This document shows positions 20,329-28,586 of a stretch of DNA of 64,000 nucleotides, in pieces. The translations under genes were made by a program, and so were the position numbers. Source of the stretch: an uncultured Gellertiella sp. (lineage in GTDB: Bacteria; Pseudomonadota; Alphaproteobacteria; Rhizobiales; Rhizobiaceae); contig NZ_OY735139.1 of NCBI RefSeq assembly GCF_963457605.1, forward strand, positions 2,262,001-2,326,000. The letters are read 5' to 3'. The notes under the pieces are model-generated. The model was not told the DNA's origin and did not search any database. It saw only the letters and a list, made by a program, of their open reading frames with translations. How positions within the stretch are numbered: position 1 is the stretch's first letter; each line of letters begins with the position of its first letter.

Positions 20329-21233
20329 CGGGCAAGCACCGGGTCAAGAGCGCGGCGCAGGCCGTCGCCGAGCTGGTTGAAGGCAAGCACGGTCGCAAAC
20401 AGCGCCAGCAGCGGAAAGGCCAGAACCCACCAGCCATCGTGGATGATCTGGCGGCCCGACGCGATCATGCCGCCCCAGGTCGGCGTATCGGAGGAGACCG
20501 ACAGGCCGACAAAGGACAGGATCGCCTCGACGATGACGGCAATGCCCATTTCAAGGCTCAGGAGCGCAACCAGCACCGGCGCGACATTCGGCAGGATTTC
20601 GCGCAACAGAATGCGACGCTTCGGATAGCCGATGGTGCGTGCGGCGGTGATATAGTCGAGCCGCGCCTGCGCCATGGTTTCCGCCCGGATCACCCGGCAG
20701 AAACGGGTCCAGTCGATGATGACGATGGCGGCGATGACGGAATGGACGCCGGAGCCCAGTACCGCCACCAGCAGGATCGACAGCAGCACCGGCGGAAAGG
20801 CCATCCAGATTTCCACCAGCCGCGAAATCACCCGGTCGGCAATCCCGCCATACCAGCCGGCGATCAACCCGAGCGCCGTGCCGAACAAGGCGGCAAGCCC
20901 CGACGCGACGAAGGCGACGGTCAGCGCGATGCGGGTGCCGAAGATCAGCCGGGAGAGCACGTCGCGTCCGAGATCGTCGGTGCCGAGCCAGTAGCCGGGC
21001 TCGGCATTCTCGCCCCCGAATGGCGGCAGGGTGCCGAGCATCAGGTCCTGTTCCAGCGGATCCCTGGGGGCAATCCACGGGGCAAACAGGGCGAGAAGGA
21101 TCAATATCAGGATGAAGCCGCCCGCGACCACCACCTTGGCATCCCCCAGCATCAGCCTGAGGCGGGACCGCCTGCGGTGATCCTGTCTCTCCTCACCGCT
21201 CCCGGGCGTGCGCAATGTGGAAATATGGGTCAT
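20325..21233 (-). CDS. Peptide-type ABC transporter permease (DppC-like)
   Basis: 302 residues. An N-terminal transmembrane helix (VVVAGGFILILILLALFAPW) precedes the DppC motif PLEQDLMLGTLPP...YWLGTDDLGRDVLSRLIFGTRIAL. Further helices and the EAA loop follow (AARTIGYPKRRILLREILPNVAPVLV). Its ATG overlaps the DppB-like stop by one base (TGATG). Inner-membrane component of the five-gene importer. Confidence 0.92.
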   Translation of the reverse strand: MTHISTLRTPGSGEERQDHRRRSRLRLMLGDAKVVVAGGFILILILLALFAPWIAPRDPLEQDLMLGTLPPFGGENAEPGYWLGTDDLGRDVLSRLIFGTRIALTVAFVASGLAALFGTALGLIAGWYGGIADRVISRLVEIWMAFPPVLLSILLVAVLGSGVHSVIAAIVIIDWTRFCRVIRAETMAQARLDYITAARTIGYPKRRILLREILPNVAPVLVALLSLEMGIAVIVEAILSFVGLSVSSDTPTWGGMIASGRQIIHDGWWVLAFPLLALFATVLAFNQLGDGLRRALDPVLAR

Positions 21234-22282
21234 CAGCCCTCCATGCGCGGATTGAAGGCGGCAACCAGCGCGTCGGTTGCCAGGTTGACGAGAATGAACA
21301 GCGCACCGAAGACCAGCACCAGACCCTGGATCAGCGGCAGGTCCCGGTTGATCACCGCGTCGATTGCCATGTTGCCGATCCCCGGATAGGCAAAGATCCG
21401 CTCGACGATCACGGTGCCGCCGATCAGGAAGGTGAACTGCACGCCGGTCAGCGCGATGGTCGGGCCGATGGCATTGCGCAGCGCTTCCTGCAGCACCAGC
21501 CTGAGGCGGGACATGCCCTTCAGGCGGGCAAGCAGGATGTAATCCTGCACCATGACCTCTGCCAGCGCCTCCTTCAGCACCTTGGTGATGATGGCGGCGA
21601 GCGGCAGGCCGAGCGCCAGAACCGGCATGATCATGTGGGCGCTGATGTCGGCAACCCCGCGCCACCGCAGCCGCAACAGGCTTTCAAGCAGATAGAAGGG
21701 GGTGGAAAACTGTTCCTGCAGGCCGGGATCGATCCGTCCGGACAGCGGGAAAACCGGCAGGAAGACGCCGAAGACCAGCACCAGCGCCAGCGCCCAGACG
21801 AAATCCGGCACCGCGAGAAACAGGCCATTGACCGCATCGATCAGCGGCGACAGCCGCGAGCGGGCGACAAGCGTCGCACCGATGGCAAGTCCCATGCCGA
21901 GCAGCACTGCAAAGACCAGGGCTGCCATGCTCAGTTCCAGCGTGGCGGGCAGCCGCTCGAACAACAGCGACAGCACGTCGCGATGCAGCGAGATCGAGGT
22001 GCCGAAATCGCCTGACAGCACCGCCTTCAGCCACAGGCCGAATTGTACAGGCAGGCTGGCATCAAGGCCGTAATGGGCCCGCAGCGCCGCGATGTCATCA
22101 GGCTTTGCCCCCGGCGAGATCATCATCGCTATCGGATCGCCCGGCACAACCCGCAGCAGCACGAACACGATCAAAGCCACGCCAAACAGCGTGATTGCGG
22201 CCATCAGCACCCGGTTGAGAAGCGAAAAGGCAGTCATGGTCGCCGATTGTCCGGTCAAGGGGATAAGGAAGGTGGCGATCAC
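21233..22282 (-). CDS. Peptide-type ABC transporter permease (DppB-like)
   Basis: About 349 residues with six transmembrane helices and DppB landmarks: VFVLLRVVPGDPIAMM, YGLDASLPVQFGLWLKAVLSGDFGTSI, and an EAA loop ILLARLKGMSRLRLVLQEALRNAIGPTI. The GTG at 22282 has a strong GAGAGAGGTGG ribosome site. An ATG at 22237 (MTAFSLLNRV) gives a more usual N terminus but has almost no ribosome site. It follows the binding-protein gene after 107 bases. Confidence 0.9.
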   Translation of the reverse strand: MIATFLIPLTGQSATMTAFSLLNRVLMAAITLFGVALIVFVLLRVVPGDPIAMMISPGAKPDDIAALRAHYGLDASLPVQFGLWLKAVLSGDFGTSISLHRDVLSLLFERLPATLELSMAALVFAVLLGMGLAIGATLVARSRLSPLIDAVNGLFLAVPDFVWALALVLVFGVFLPVFPLSGRIDPGLQEQFSTPFYLLESLLRLRWRGVADISAHMIMPVLALGLPLAAIITKVLKEALAEVMVQDYILLARLKGMSRLRLVLQEALRNAIGPTIALTGVQFTFLIGGTVIVERIFAYPGIGNMAIDAVINRDLPLIQGLVLVFGALFILVNLATDALVAAFNPRMEG

Positions 22283-22389
22283 GCGCCACCTCTCTCGTGT
22301 CAGGGGTCAACGGTCTGCCGGTGAGCAGCCGGAATGCCGGTTCTTCCCGGCAGGACGCGGTTACCCGATCGCAAGGCGTCCGGAACCGC

Positions 22390-23925
22390 TCAGGCCGCAG
22401 ACACCAGCACCGGCTGCAATGCACCGGAGACATTCGGCGTCACCTTCAGGGCGGCCTTGTAGACGATCGGCTGGACATATTGCAGCAGCGGGATCACATA
22501 GCCCTGCTCGGCAATATATTTGTCGACCGCCTTCCAGCCGGCGATGCGCTTGGCCTCGTCCTTCTCGCCCCAGAGCGGCCCGATCATGCCGTCAAGATCG
22601 TCGGTATTCCAGACCGAATGCGGCGAGGGGCCGAACATTGCAAAGCCGGTCGAGGTTGTGGGGTCACCGATCGCATTGCCCCAGTTGTAGAAGGCGGCAG
22701 GCGCAAGCTTGTCGGCCGCGCGCAGTTCGTAATGCTTGGCGATCTCGTAGACTTCGATTTCCGCCTCGATGCCAACCTTGCGCCACATCCCGACAATCGC
22801 CTGGATCATCTCGTAATCCTTCGGCTTGAAGCCGCGGGTCGTCTGGATGGTGAACCTGGCGGGCTTCTTGGTCGAATAGCCGGACGCCTTCAGCAGTTCT
22901 TTGGCCTTCCTGGCGTCATAGCCAACCTTGATCGAGGCATCATAGGCGTCATATTCGGGCGCTTCGAGCGTATCGATCGGCACGCCATAGCCCTTGAGCA
23001 ACCGTTTGACGATGGCCTGCTTGTCGATGGCGTGATGGGCGGCAAGGCGCACGTTCTTGTCGAGCATCACGTCGATATTGTTGATGAAGATCATGCCGAT
23101 GTCGGAAATCGGGGTCGCGGCGCCGGCAAGACCGGACACCTTCTTCAGCCGGTCAAACTCCTCGTAGGGAATTTCCAGTGTCACGTCGGAGGAGCCGGAT
23201 TCGATCTCCGCCACCCGGCTGGTCGTGTCGGGCACGAACTTGAAGATCACCGTATCGAAGGGCGGCTTGCCGCCAAAGTAATGCGGGTTGGCCTTCAGCC
23301 TCAGGAAGGCATTGCCGGAATATTCGTCGACCATGTAGGGACCGGTGCCGACGGGCTTCTTCTCGAACCCTTCCGCGCCGACCTTTTCGTAATAGGCCTT
23401 GGGCAGGACATAGCCGGTGAGGAAGGCCATCCACTTGAAGAAGGTCGGCTCGAAACGCAGCACGTCGCCGGTGATCTTGTTGCCTTCGATCTTGTAATTG
23501 CCCGCCGTCGACCAGATGAACTGGATCGGATTGCCGGTTTCCTGCCTGGCCGCCCGTTCCAGCGACCAGACAACGTCCTCCGCCGTGAAGGGTGAACCGT
23601 CATGCCAGGTAACGCCATCGCGCACCTTCATCCAGACCTTGGTCTTGTCGTCGTTCCAGCCCCATTCTGTGAGCAGGCCGGGCGCGAAGGACAGGTCCGG
23701 CTTCTGGCCGACGAACTGGTCGAAGATCGAGCGGTAGATCGCCTGGATCGTCGGATTGACCGCCGACGGCCCGACGGTCGGATCGAAGGAGGGCAGGTTG
23801 ACATTGTAGGCGATGGTCAAGGTGCCGGCTTCGGCGGCCTGAACCGGGGTCCGGCCGGAAAGGATGCCGCTCAAAAGCGCGGCTGCGCCGAGCGCAAGGG
23901 TTTCGCGTCTGGTAATCGTGGTCAT
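22390..23925 (-). CDS. ABC transporter substrate-binding protein, SBP_bac_5 (peptide/opine/nickel) family
   Basis: 511-residue periplasmic binding protein. The start MTTITRRETLALGAAALL gives a twin-arginine-like or Sec leader cleaved near VQA/AE. Family motifs: LPSFDPTVG, TVWMKVRDGVTWHDGSPFTAEDVVWSLER, KANPHYFGGKPPFDTVIFKFVPD and RLAAHHAIDKQAIVKRLLKGYG. First gene of the importer operon, transcribed away from iorA across a 369-base intergenic region. Its location inside an indolic/aromatic cluster suggests the cargo is an aromatic amide or conjugate rather than general peptides; that is inference. Confidence 0.9.
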   Translation of the reverse strand: MTTITRRETLALGAAALLSGILSGRTPVQAAEAGTLTIAYNVNLPSFDPTVGPSAVNPTIQAIYRSIFDQFVGQKPDLSFAPGLLTEWGWNDDKTKVWMKVRDGVTWHDGSPFTAEDVVWSLERAARQETGNPIQFIWSTAGNYKIEGNKITGDVLRFEPTFFKWMAFLTGYVLPKAYYEKVGAEGFEKKPVGTGPYMVDEYSGNAFLRLKANPHYFGGKPPFDTVIFKFVPDTTSRVAEIESGSSDVTLEIPYEEFDRLKKVSGLAGAATPISDIGMIFINNIDVMLDKNVRLAAHHAIDKQAIVKRLLKGYGVPIDTLEAPEYDAYDASIKVGYDARKAKELLKASGYSTKKPARFTIQTTRGFKPKDYEMIQAIVGMWRKVGIEAEIEVYEIAKHYELRAADKLAPAAFYNWGNAIGDPTTSTGFAMFGPSPHSVWNTDDLDGMIGPLWGEKDEAKRIAGWKAVDKYIAEQGYVIPLLQYVQPIVYKAALKVTPNVSGALQPVLVSAA

Positions 23926-24294
23926 GGACAACTCCGTCGTTCCCTGGTTCCGGCGTCGCGCGGCTGTTTCCTTCAGCCGTACCGCCGTTGTTATCGTGAT
24001 CGGAATATCTGCGAATGGACTGGTCGGCGCATGTGGATGGCTTGTGTCGCCATCTCCCACTGGCCGCGCCTGACCGCGTGTCGAAAGCTCGCCTCCCCAG
24101 GCCTTGCGCGATGCAGGTTGGGATATGTATGTCACAGCATATAACGACGTGCAAGCGTCCTCTTGCGCCCTTTGCCCAATTTCAAGGGAATGGTGGCTCT
24201 ACAGCGATTGTCGATTGACATCGGCCTTTGCGACAAAATATGTTTTTGCAAATGATTGTGGGTTTGGACGTCCGGCAAGGGCGGGGAGGTCCTG
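23926..24294. promoter_or_regulatory. Divergent promoter region between the peptide-type importer and iorA
   Basis: 369 bases without a gene, serving the binding-protein operon leftward and iorA-iorB rightward. The right part is A/T rich compared with its surroundings. It contains the ACAAAATATGT-type site at 24233 and, near 24121, an imperfect inverted repeat GATATGTATGTCACAGCATAT. No promoter can be assigned with certainty. Confidence 0.45.
24233..24251. promoter_or_regulatory. Candidate operator upstream of iorA (shared with 31288)
   Basis: ACAAAATATGTTTTTGCAA lies 44 bases upstream of the iorA start. Sixteen of its 19 bases are identical to a site between the isatin-hydrolase-like gene and the second FAD oxidoreductase. 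Extended to TTGCG on the left, it forms a 24-base imperfect palindrome. A MarR-type partner is likely but unproven. Confidence 0.5.
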
Positions 24295-26457
24295 ATGGCG
24301 GAACGCTCGTTTCAGCGTGAAGTGGAAGATCTGAAGCTCGGGGAAGGCGATATTTTCCGGGGCGAGGGGATATTGGCCATCACCAAGGCACTGCTGCAAT
24401 CCGGCGTCTCCTATGTCGGCGGCTATCAGGGGTCGCCGATTTCGCATCTGATGGATGTGCTCGCCGACGCAAAAGACGTGATGGAAGAACTCGGCGTGCA
24501 TTTCGAAACGTCGGCCTCCGAGGCCGCCGCCGCCGCCATGCTGTCGGCCTCGGTGCTCTATCCGGTGCGCGGCGCGGTCACCTGGAAATCCACCGCCGGC
24601 ACCAATGTCGCCTCGGATGCGCTGTCCAATCTCTCGTCCGGCGGCGTCACCGGTGGCGCGCTGATCATCATCGGCGAGGATTATGGCGAGGGCTCCTCGA
24701 TCATGCAGGAGCGCAGCCATGCCTATGCGATGAAGTCGCAGCTCTGGCTGCTCGATCCGCGCCCCAACCTGCCCTCGATCGTCAAGGCGGTGGAAGACGG
24801 GTTCCTGCTGTCGGAGGCCTCCCATACGCCCGTCATGCTGCAGGTCCGCATCCGCACCTGCCATGTGCATGGCCAGTTTCATGCCAGGGACAACAAAAGG
24901 CCGGAATTCACGCTGCGCCAGGCAATGGAAAACCCGGTGCGCGACGTCAGCCGCATCGTGCTTCCCCCGTCATCTTTCCTGCACGAGAAGGAAAAGCTCG
25001 AGCGCCGCTGGCCTCAGGCCGTCGAGTTCATCCGCGACCGCAAGCTCAACGAGACCTTCGGACCTGACGATGCCGAGATCGGCATCATCACGCTCGGCGG
25101 TCTCTATAATGGCGTGCTGCGCGGCTTGCAGCAGCTGGGCCTTGCGGATGTCTATGGCGAGAGCGTGGTGCCGATCTATGTGATGAATGTCGCCTATCCC
25201 ATGATCGACACGGAAATCCTCGATTTCTGCAAGGGCAAGAAGGCGGTGCTGATGGTCGAGGAGGGGGCACCCGACTATATCGAGCAATCGCTGAACACGC
25301 TGCTCCGCCGCCGTGATATCGCGACGCGGATTTCCGGCAAGGACGTGCTGCCGATGGGCGGCGAATATACGGCCCCGGTGATGCTGTCGGGCCTGACCCG
25401 ATTCATCGAAACCTGGGCTGCCCCGATGCTCGGCAATCGCCCGCCGGTGCCCGACCCTTCCGCTGTCCTCTCCGATGAGCGGGTCAGGGCCCTGGCGACG
25501 GTGGTGCCGCCCCGGCCCGCGGGCTTTTGCACCGGCTGTCCGGAACGGCCGATCTTTGCCGCGATGAAACTGGTCGAGAAGGAGCTTGGCGCCCATCACA
25601 TGTCCGCCGATATCGGCTGCCACCTGTTTTCGATCCTGCCGCCCTTCAATCTCGGCGGCACCACCATGGGCTATGGCCTCGGACCGGCATCGGCCTCCGC
25701 CTTCAACGTCCCGTCGGACAAGCGGGCGATTTCGGTGATGGGCGATGGCGGTTTCTGGCACAACGGCCTTGCCACCTCGGTCGGCAATGCGGTGTTCAAC
25801 AAGCAGGATGGCGTCATCCTGGTGGTCGACAATTTCTATTCTGCGGCGACCGGCGGCCAGGACATCCTCTCCTCGCGCGCCGACAATCCGCGCCGCAAGA
25901 CCAACAATTCCATCGTCAGGGCGGTGAAGGGGATCGGGGCCACCTGGGTGCGCCAGATCGACCGCACCTATGACGTTGCCCGGATGCGCGACACGCTGCG
26001 CGAGGCGCTGACCACGAAGGAGCCCGGCCCGAAGATCATCGTCGCCTCCTCGGAATGCATGCTCAACAAGCAGCGGCGGGTCAGGCCGGAGTTCAATGCG
26101 GCCGTCCGGGCGGGCAAGCGGATGGTCAAGCAGCGCTTCGGTGTCGATGAGGATGTCTGCACCGGCGATCATGCCTGCATCCGGCTGTCGGGCTGTCCGT
26201 CGCTGTCGGTCAGGCAGACGGACGATCCGCTGCGGGATGATCCGGTGGCCTCCATCGACAATTCCTGCGTCGGCTGCGGCAATTGCGGCGAGGTTGCGGA
26301 AGCGGCGGTTCTCTGCCCCTCCTTCTACCGCGCCGATGTGATCATCAATCCAACCGGCTGGGACCGTTTCGTGGCCGGCCTTCGCCGCCGGGTGATCGGC
26401 TGGCTGCAACGCCGTCGCGCCCGGGGCCGGGTGACCTTTACCGAGGCGGGAGCCTGA
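24295..26457 (+). CDS. 2-oxoacid:ferredoxin oxidoreductase, indolepyruvate type, alpha subunit
   Basis: 720 residues, CoA- and thiamine-pyrophosphate-dependent oxidation of an aryl 2-oxoacid to an acyl-CoA. The N-terminal pyrimidine-binding domain has SYVGGYQGSPISHLMDVL and HFETSASEAAAAAMLSASVL. The diphosphate-binding motif GDGGFWHNG is near residue 482. A C-terminal iron-sulfur region carries Cys at 622 and after (CTGDHACIRLSGC) and CVGCGNC from 658. A GGGGAGGT ribosome site supports the start. iorB starts two bases later. Known family substrates are indolepyruvate and phenylpyruvate-type acids. Here isatinate (2-aminophenylglyoxylate) is my favoured substrate because its product would be anthraniloyl-CoA. 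Confidence 0.88.
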   Translation: MAERSFQREVEDLKLGEGDIFRGEGILAITKALLQSGVSYVGGYQGSPISHLMDVLADAKDVMEELGVHFETSASEAAAAAMLSASVLYPVRGAVTWKSTAGTNVASDALSNLSSGGVTGGALIIIGEDYGEGSSIMQERSHAYAMKSQLWLLDPRPNLPSIVKAVEDGFLLSEASHTPVMLQVRIRTCHVHGQFHARDNKRPEFTLRQAMENPVRDVSRIVLPPSSFLHEKEKLERRWPQAVEFIRDRKLNETFGPDDAEIGIITLGGLYNGVLRGLQQLGLADVYGESVVPIYVMNVAYPMIDTEILDFCKGKKAVLMVEEGAPDYIEQSLNTLLRRRDIATRISGKDVLPMGGEYTAPVMLSGLTRFIETWAAPMLGNRPPVPDPSAVLSDERVRALATVVPPRPAGFCTGCPERPIFAAMKLVEKELGAHHMSADIGCHLFSILPPFNLGGTTMGYGLGPASASAFNVPSDKRAISVMGDGGFWHNGLATSVGNAVFNKQDGVILVVDNFYSAATGGQDILSSRADNPRRKTNNSIVRAVKGIGATWVRQIDRTYDVARMRDTLREALTTKEPGPKIIVASSECMLNKQRRVRPEFNAAVRAGKRMVKQRFGVDEDVCTGDHACIRLSGCPSLSVRQTDDPLRDDPVASIDNSCVGCGNCGEVAEAAVLCPSFYRADVIINPTGWDRFVAGLRRRVIGWLQRRRARGRVTFTEAGA

Positions 26458-26459
26458 GC

Positions 26460-28043
26460 ATGGATGTCTCTGCGAAGGTCCCGGGTCGCCTGTCGACGGT
26501 CAAGCCGGTCTCGATTGCCATTCTCGCCATGGGCGGCCAGGGCGGCGGGGTGCTGGCCGACTGGATCGTCGCGCTGGCGGAATCGAAGGGCTGGGTGGCC
26601 CAGTCCACCTCCGTGCCGGGCGTTGCCCAGCGCACGGGGGCCACGATCTACTACATCGAAACGCTGGCCGGAATGGCAGGAGCCGCGCCTGTCCTGTCGC
26701 TGATGCCGACGCCGGGTGATGTCGATATCGTCATCGCCGCCGAACTGATGGAAGCCGGGCGCTCGGTGCTGCGCGGGCTTGTCACCCCCGGCCAGACGGT
26801 GCTGATCACCTCCACCCATCGCTCCTATGCCGTGGCGGAAAAGGAGCAGCCGGGTGACGGGATCGGTGATCCCGGCGTGGTGGTGACGGCCACGGATTTT
26901 GCCGCGCGGCGCACCATTGCCTTCGACATGGAGGCGCTGGCCGTCGCCCATGGCAGCATGATCTCCGCCGCCCTGTTCGGAGCCTTTGCCGCCTCCGGAG
27001 CGCTGCCCTTCGACCGGGCGGATTTCGAGGCGATCATTCGCGCCGGTGGCAAGGGTATCGCGCCAAGCCTGAAAACCTTCGCCGCCGCCTTCGATCAGGC
27101 AACGGAAAAGCCCAGGCAGCCCGTCAGCGCGGGGCCGGAGAAAAACCTGCCAGCCCTGCCTGCCCGGGCGGCCCTGCCTGCCCGGGCGGCCTTGCCTGCC
27201 CGGGCGGGCCAGCCTGAACTCGACGGGATCATCGAGCGGATCCGTGCGCGGTTTGCCGCAGCGCTGCATCCGATGCTCTATGCGGGTGCGCGAAAACTCA
27301 CCGATTTTCAGGACCCCGCCTATGCGCAAGACTACCTGGATCGGCTTCAGGCGCTGCAGGATCTCGACCGCGCCGCAGGGGGTGAAAGCCACGGCCTCGC
27401 CTTCACGCTGGAAGCGGCGAAATATCTGGCGGTGGCCATGGCCTATGACGACGTCATCCGGGTTGCCGATCTCAAGGTGCGCGGCTCCCGCTTCGACCGG
27501 GTCAGGCAGGAAGTCGGTGTCGGTGCCGACCAGATCCTCTATACGACCGAATTCATGCATCCGCGCATGGAGGAGGTTTGCGGCACGCTGCCGAAGCGGC
27601 TGGGCCTGTGGATCGAACACCGCAAGGGCCTTCACGCTGCCCTTGACCGGGTGGTCAATCGCGGGCGGCGGGTGAGGACCGGCACGATCTTCTGGTTTCT
27701 CGGCCTCTATCTGGTCTCGGGGCTCCGGTCCGTCCGGCGCGGCACGCTGCGCCATCACCGCGAGATGGAATTTACCGATGCCTGGCTTGCCCAGGCAAAG
27801 GCGCTGCTGGCCAGCAATTACCCGCTTGCCGTCGAGGTGCTGAAATGCCGGAGGCTGGTCAAGGGCTATTCGGGAACCTGGCAGCGCGGCACGTCGAAAT
27901 TCGACCGGGTCCTTGCGGCCCTGCCGCTGCTCGCGGCCCGCGACGACGGGGCGGACTGGCTGCGGCGGCTGCGGCAGGCGGCGCTGCTCGATGAAGACGG
28001 CATTGCCCTCGATGGCGCGCTGAAGACGGTGGCGTCGCTCTGA
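26460..28043 (+). CDS. 2-oxoacid:ferredoxin oxidoreductase, indolepyruvate type, beta subunit with long C-terminal extension
   Basis: 527 residues. The first ~210 form the gamma-type catalytic domain of ferredoxin oxidoreductases (LAMGGQGGGVLADWIVALAES, VPGVAQRTGATIYYIE, ISAALFGAFAASGALPF). A linker with three ALPARA repeats follows. The remaining ~280 residues are a C-terminal domain found in the long indolepyruvate oxidoreductase beta family (YAGARKLTDFQDPAYAQDYLDRL, VRQEVGVGADQILYTTEFMHPRMEEVCGTLPK). Its ATG is two bases after the iorA stop. Its 3' end is convergent with the first MarR gene. Confidence 0.85.
   Translation: MDVSAKVPGRLSTVKPVSIAILAMGGQGGGVLADWIVALAESKGWVAQSTSVPGVAQRTGATIYYIETLAGMAGAAPVLSLMPTPGDVDIVIAAELMEAGRSVLRGLVTPGQTVLITSTHRSYAVAEKEQPGDGIGDPGVVVTATDFAARRTIAFDMEALAVAHGSMISAALFGAFAASGALPFDRADFEAIIRAGGKGIAPSLKTFAAAFDQATEKPRQPVSAGPEKNLPALPARAALPARAALPARAGQPELDGIIERIRARFAAALHPMLYAGARKLTDFQDPAYAQDYLDRLQALQDLDRAAGGESHGLAFTLEAAKYLAVAMAYDDVIRVADLKVRGSRFDRVRQEVGVGADQILYTTEFMHPRMEEVCGTLPKRLGLWIEHRKGLHAALDRVVNRGRRVRTGTIFWFLGLYLVSGLRSVRRGTLRHHREMEFTDAWLAQAKALLASNYPLAVEVLKCRRLVKGYSGTWQRGTSKFDRVLAALPLLAARDDGADWLRRLRQAALLDEDGIALDGALKTVASL
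27153..27206 (+). repeat. Three tandem 18 bp repeats inside iorB
   Basis: GCCCTGCCTGCCCGGGCG occurs three times head to tail, the last copy with one C-to-T change. It is in frame and encodes ALPARA three times in the linker between the catalytic and C-terminal domains. Copy number is likely to vary among strains. Confidence 0.9.
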
Positions 28044-28061
28044 ACCGGGAAAATCGCCGGA

Positions 28062-28568
28062 TCAGATGTCGTGCTTGCGGATATTGTGCAGCACCCGGTG
28101 CAGGATCGACAGGAACAGCCGGTATTCCTCTTCCTCCACCCCGTCAAACATGTGCAGGAACAGGTCATACATCGTCGGCCAGAGGCGGGCAAAGGCCGCA
28201 CGGCCTTCCTCGGTGATCGAGACATCGCGGATGCGCATGTCTTCGGCGCGGGGCTGGCGGCGGATATAGCCCTGCTCCTCCAGCGAATCCAGCGTCCGGC
28301 TCATCGTTGATTGCTCGGTCACGGCAAAGACCGAGAGTTCGTTGATGGTGACGGAGGCGGTGAGCGACAGGATCGCCAGCGCCCGCATCTTGGTGGTGGT
28401 GATGTCGTGGGTCTTCAGTTCTTCCGCCAGATTGGCGTTCCAGCGGGCCGCGATCCGGTTCATCAGATAGGGGGCGAACTGGTTGAGCCCGATTTCGCCC
28501 ATCGTCGGCTGGGTCTCGTCCTGGTCACCGGGACGCCGCAAGATCCTGCCTGAAAACCGATCCTCCAT
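28062..28568 (-). CDS. MarR-family regulator (indolic/aromatic cluster)
   Basis: 168 residues. Helix-turn-helix core ITTTKMRALAILSLTASVTINELSVFAVTEQSTMSRTLDSLEEQGYIRRQPRAEDMRIRDVSITEEG. It lies 18 bases downstream of the first FAD oxidoreductase and is probably co-transcribed with it, so the perfect 20-base palindrome upstream of that gene is a good autoregulatory operator candidate. MarR proteins commonly control auxin and aromatic acid degradation operons. Start uncertain: the first ATG has a GGTGG-type site, and an internal Met at 28502 is possible. Confidence 0.82.
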   Translation of the reverse strand: MEDRFSGRILRRPGDQDETQPTMGEIGLNQFAPYLMNRIAARWNANLAEELKTHDITTTKMRALAILSLTASVTINELSVFAVTEQSTMSRTLDSLEEQGYIRRQPRAEDMRIRDVSITEEGRAAFARLWPTMYDLFLHMFDGVEEEEYRLFLSILHRVLHNIRKHDI

Positions 28569-28586
28569 CCGAAACCACCTGTCTGT

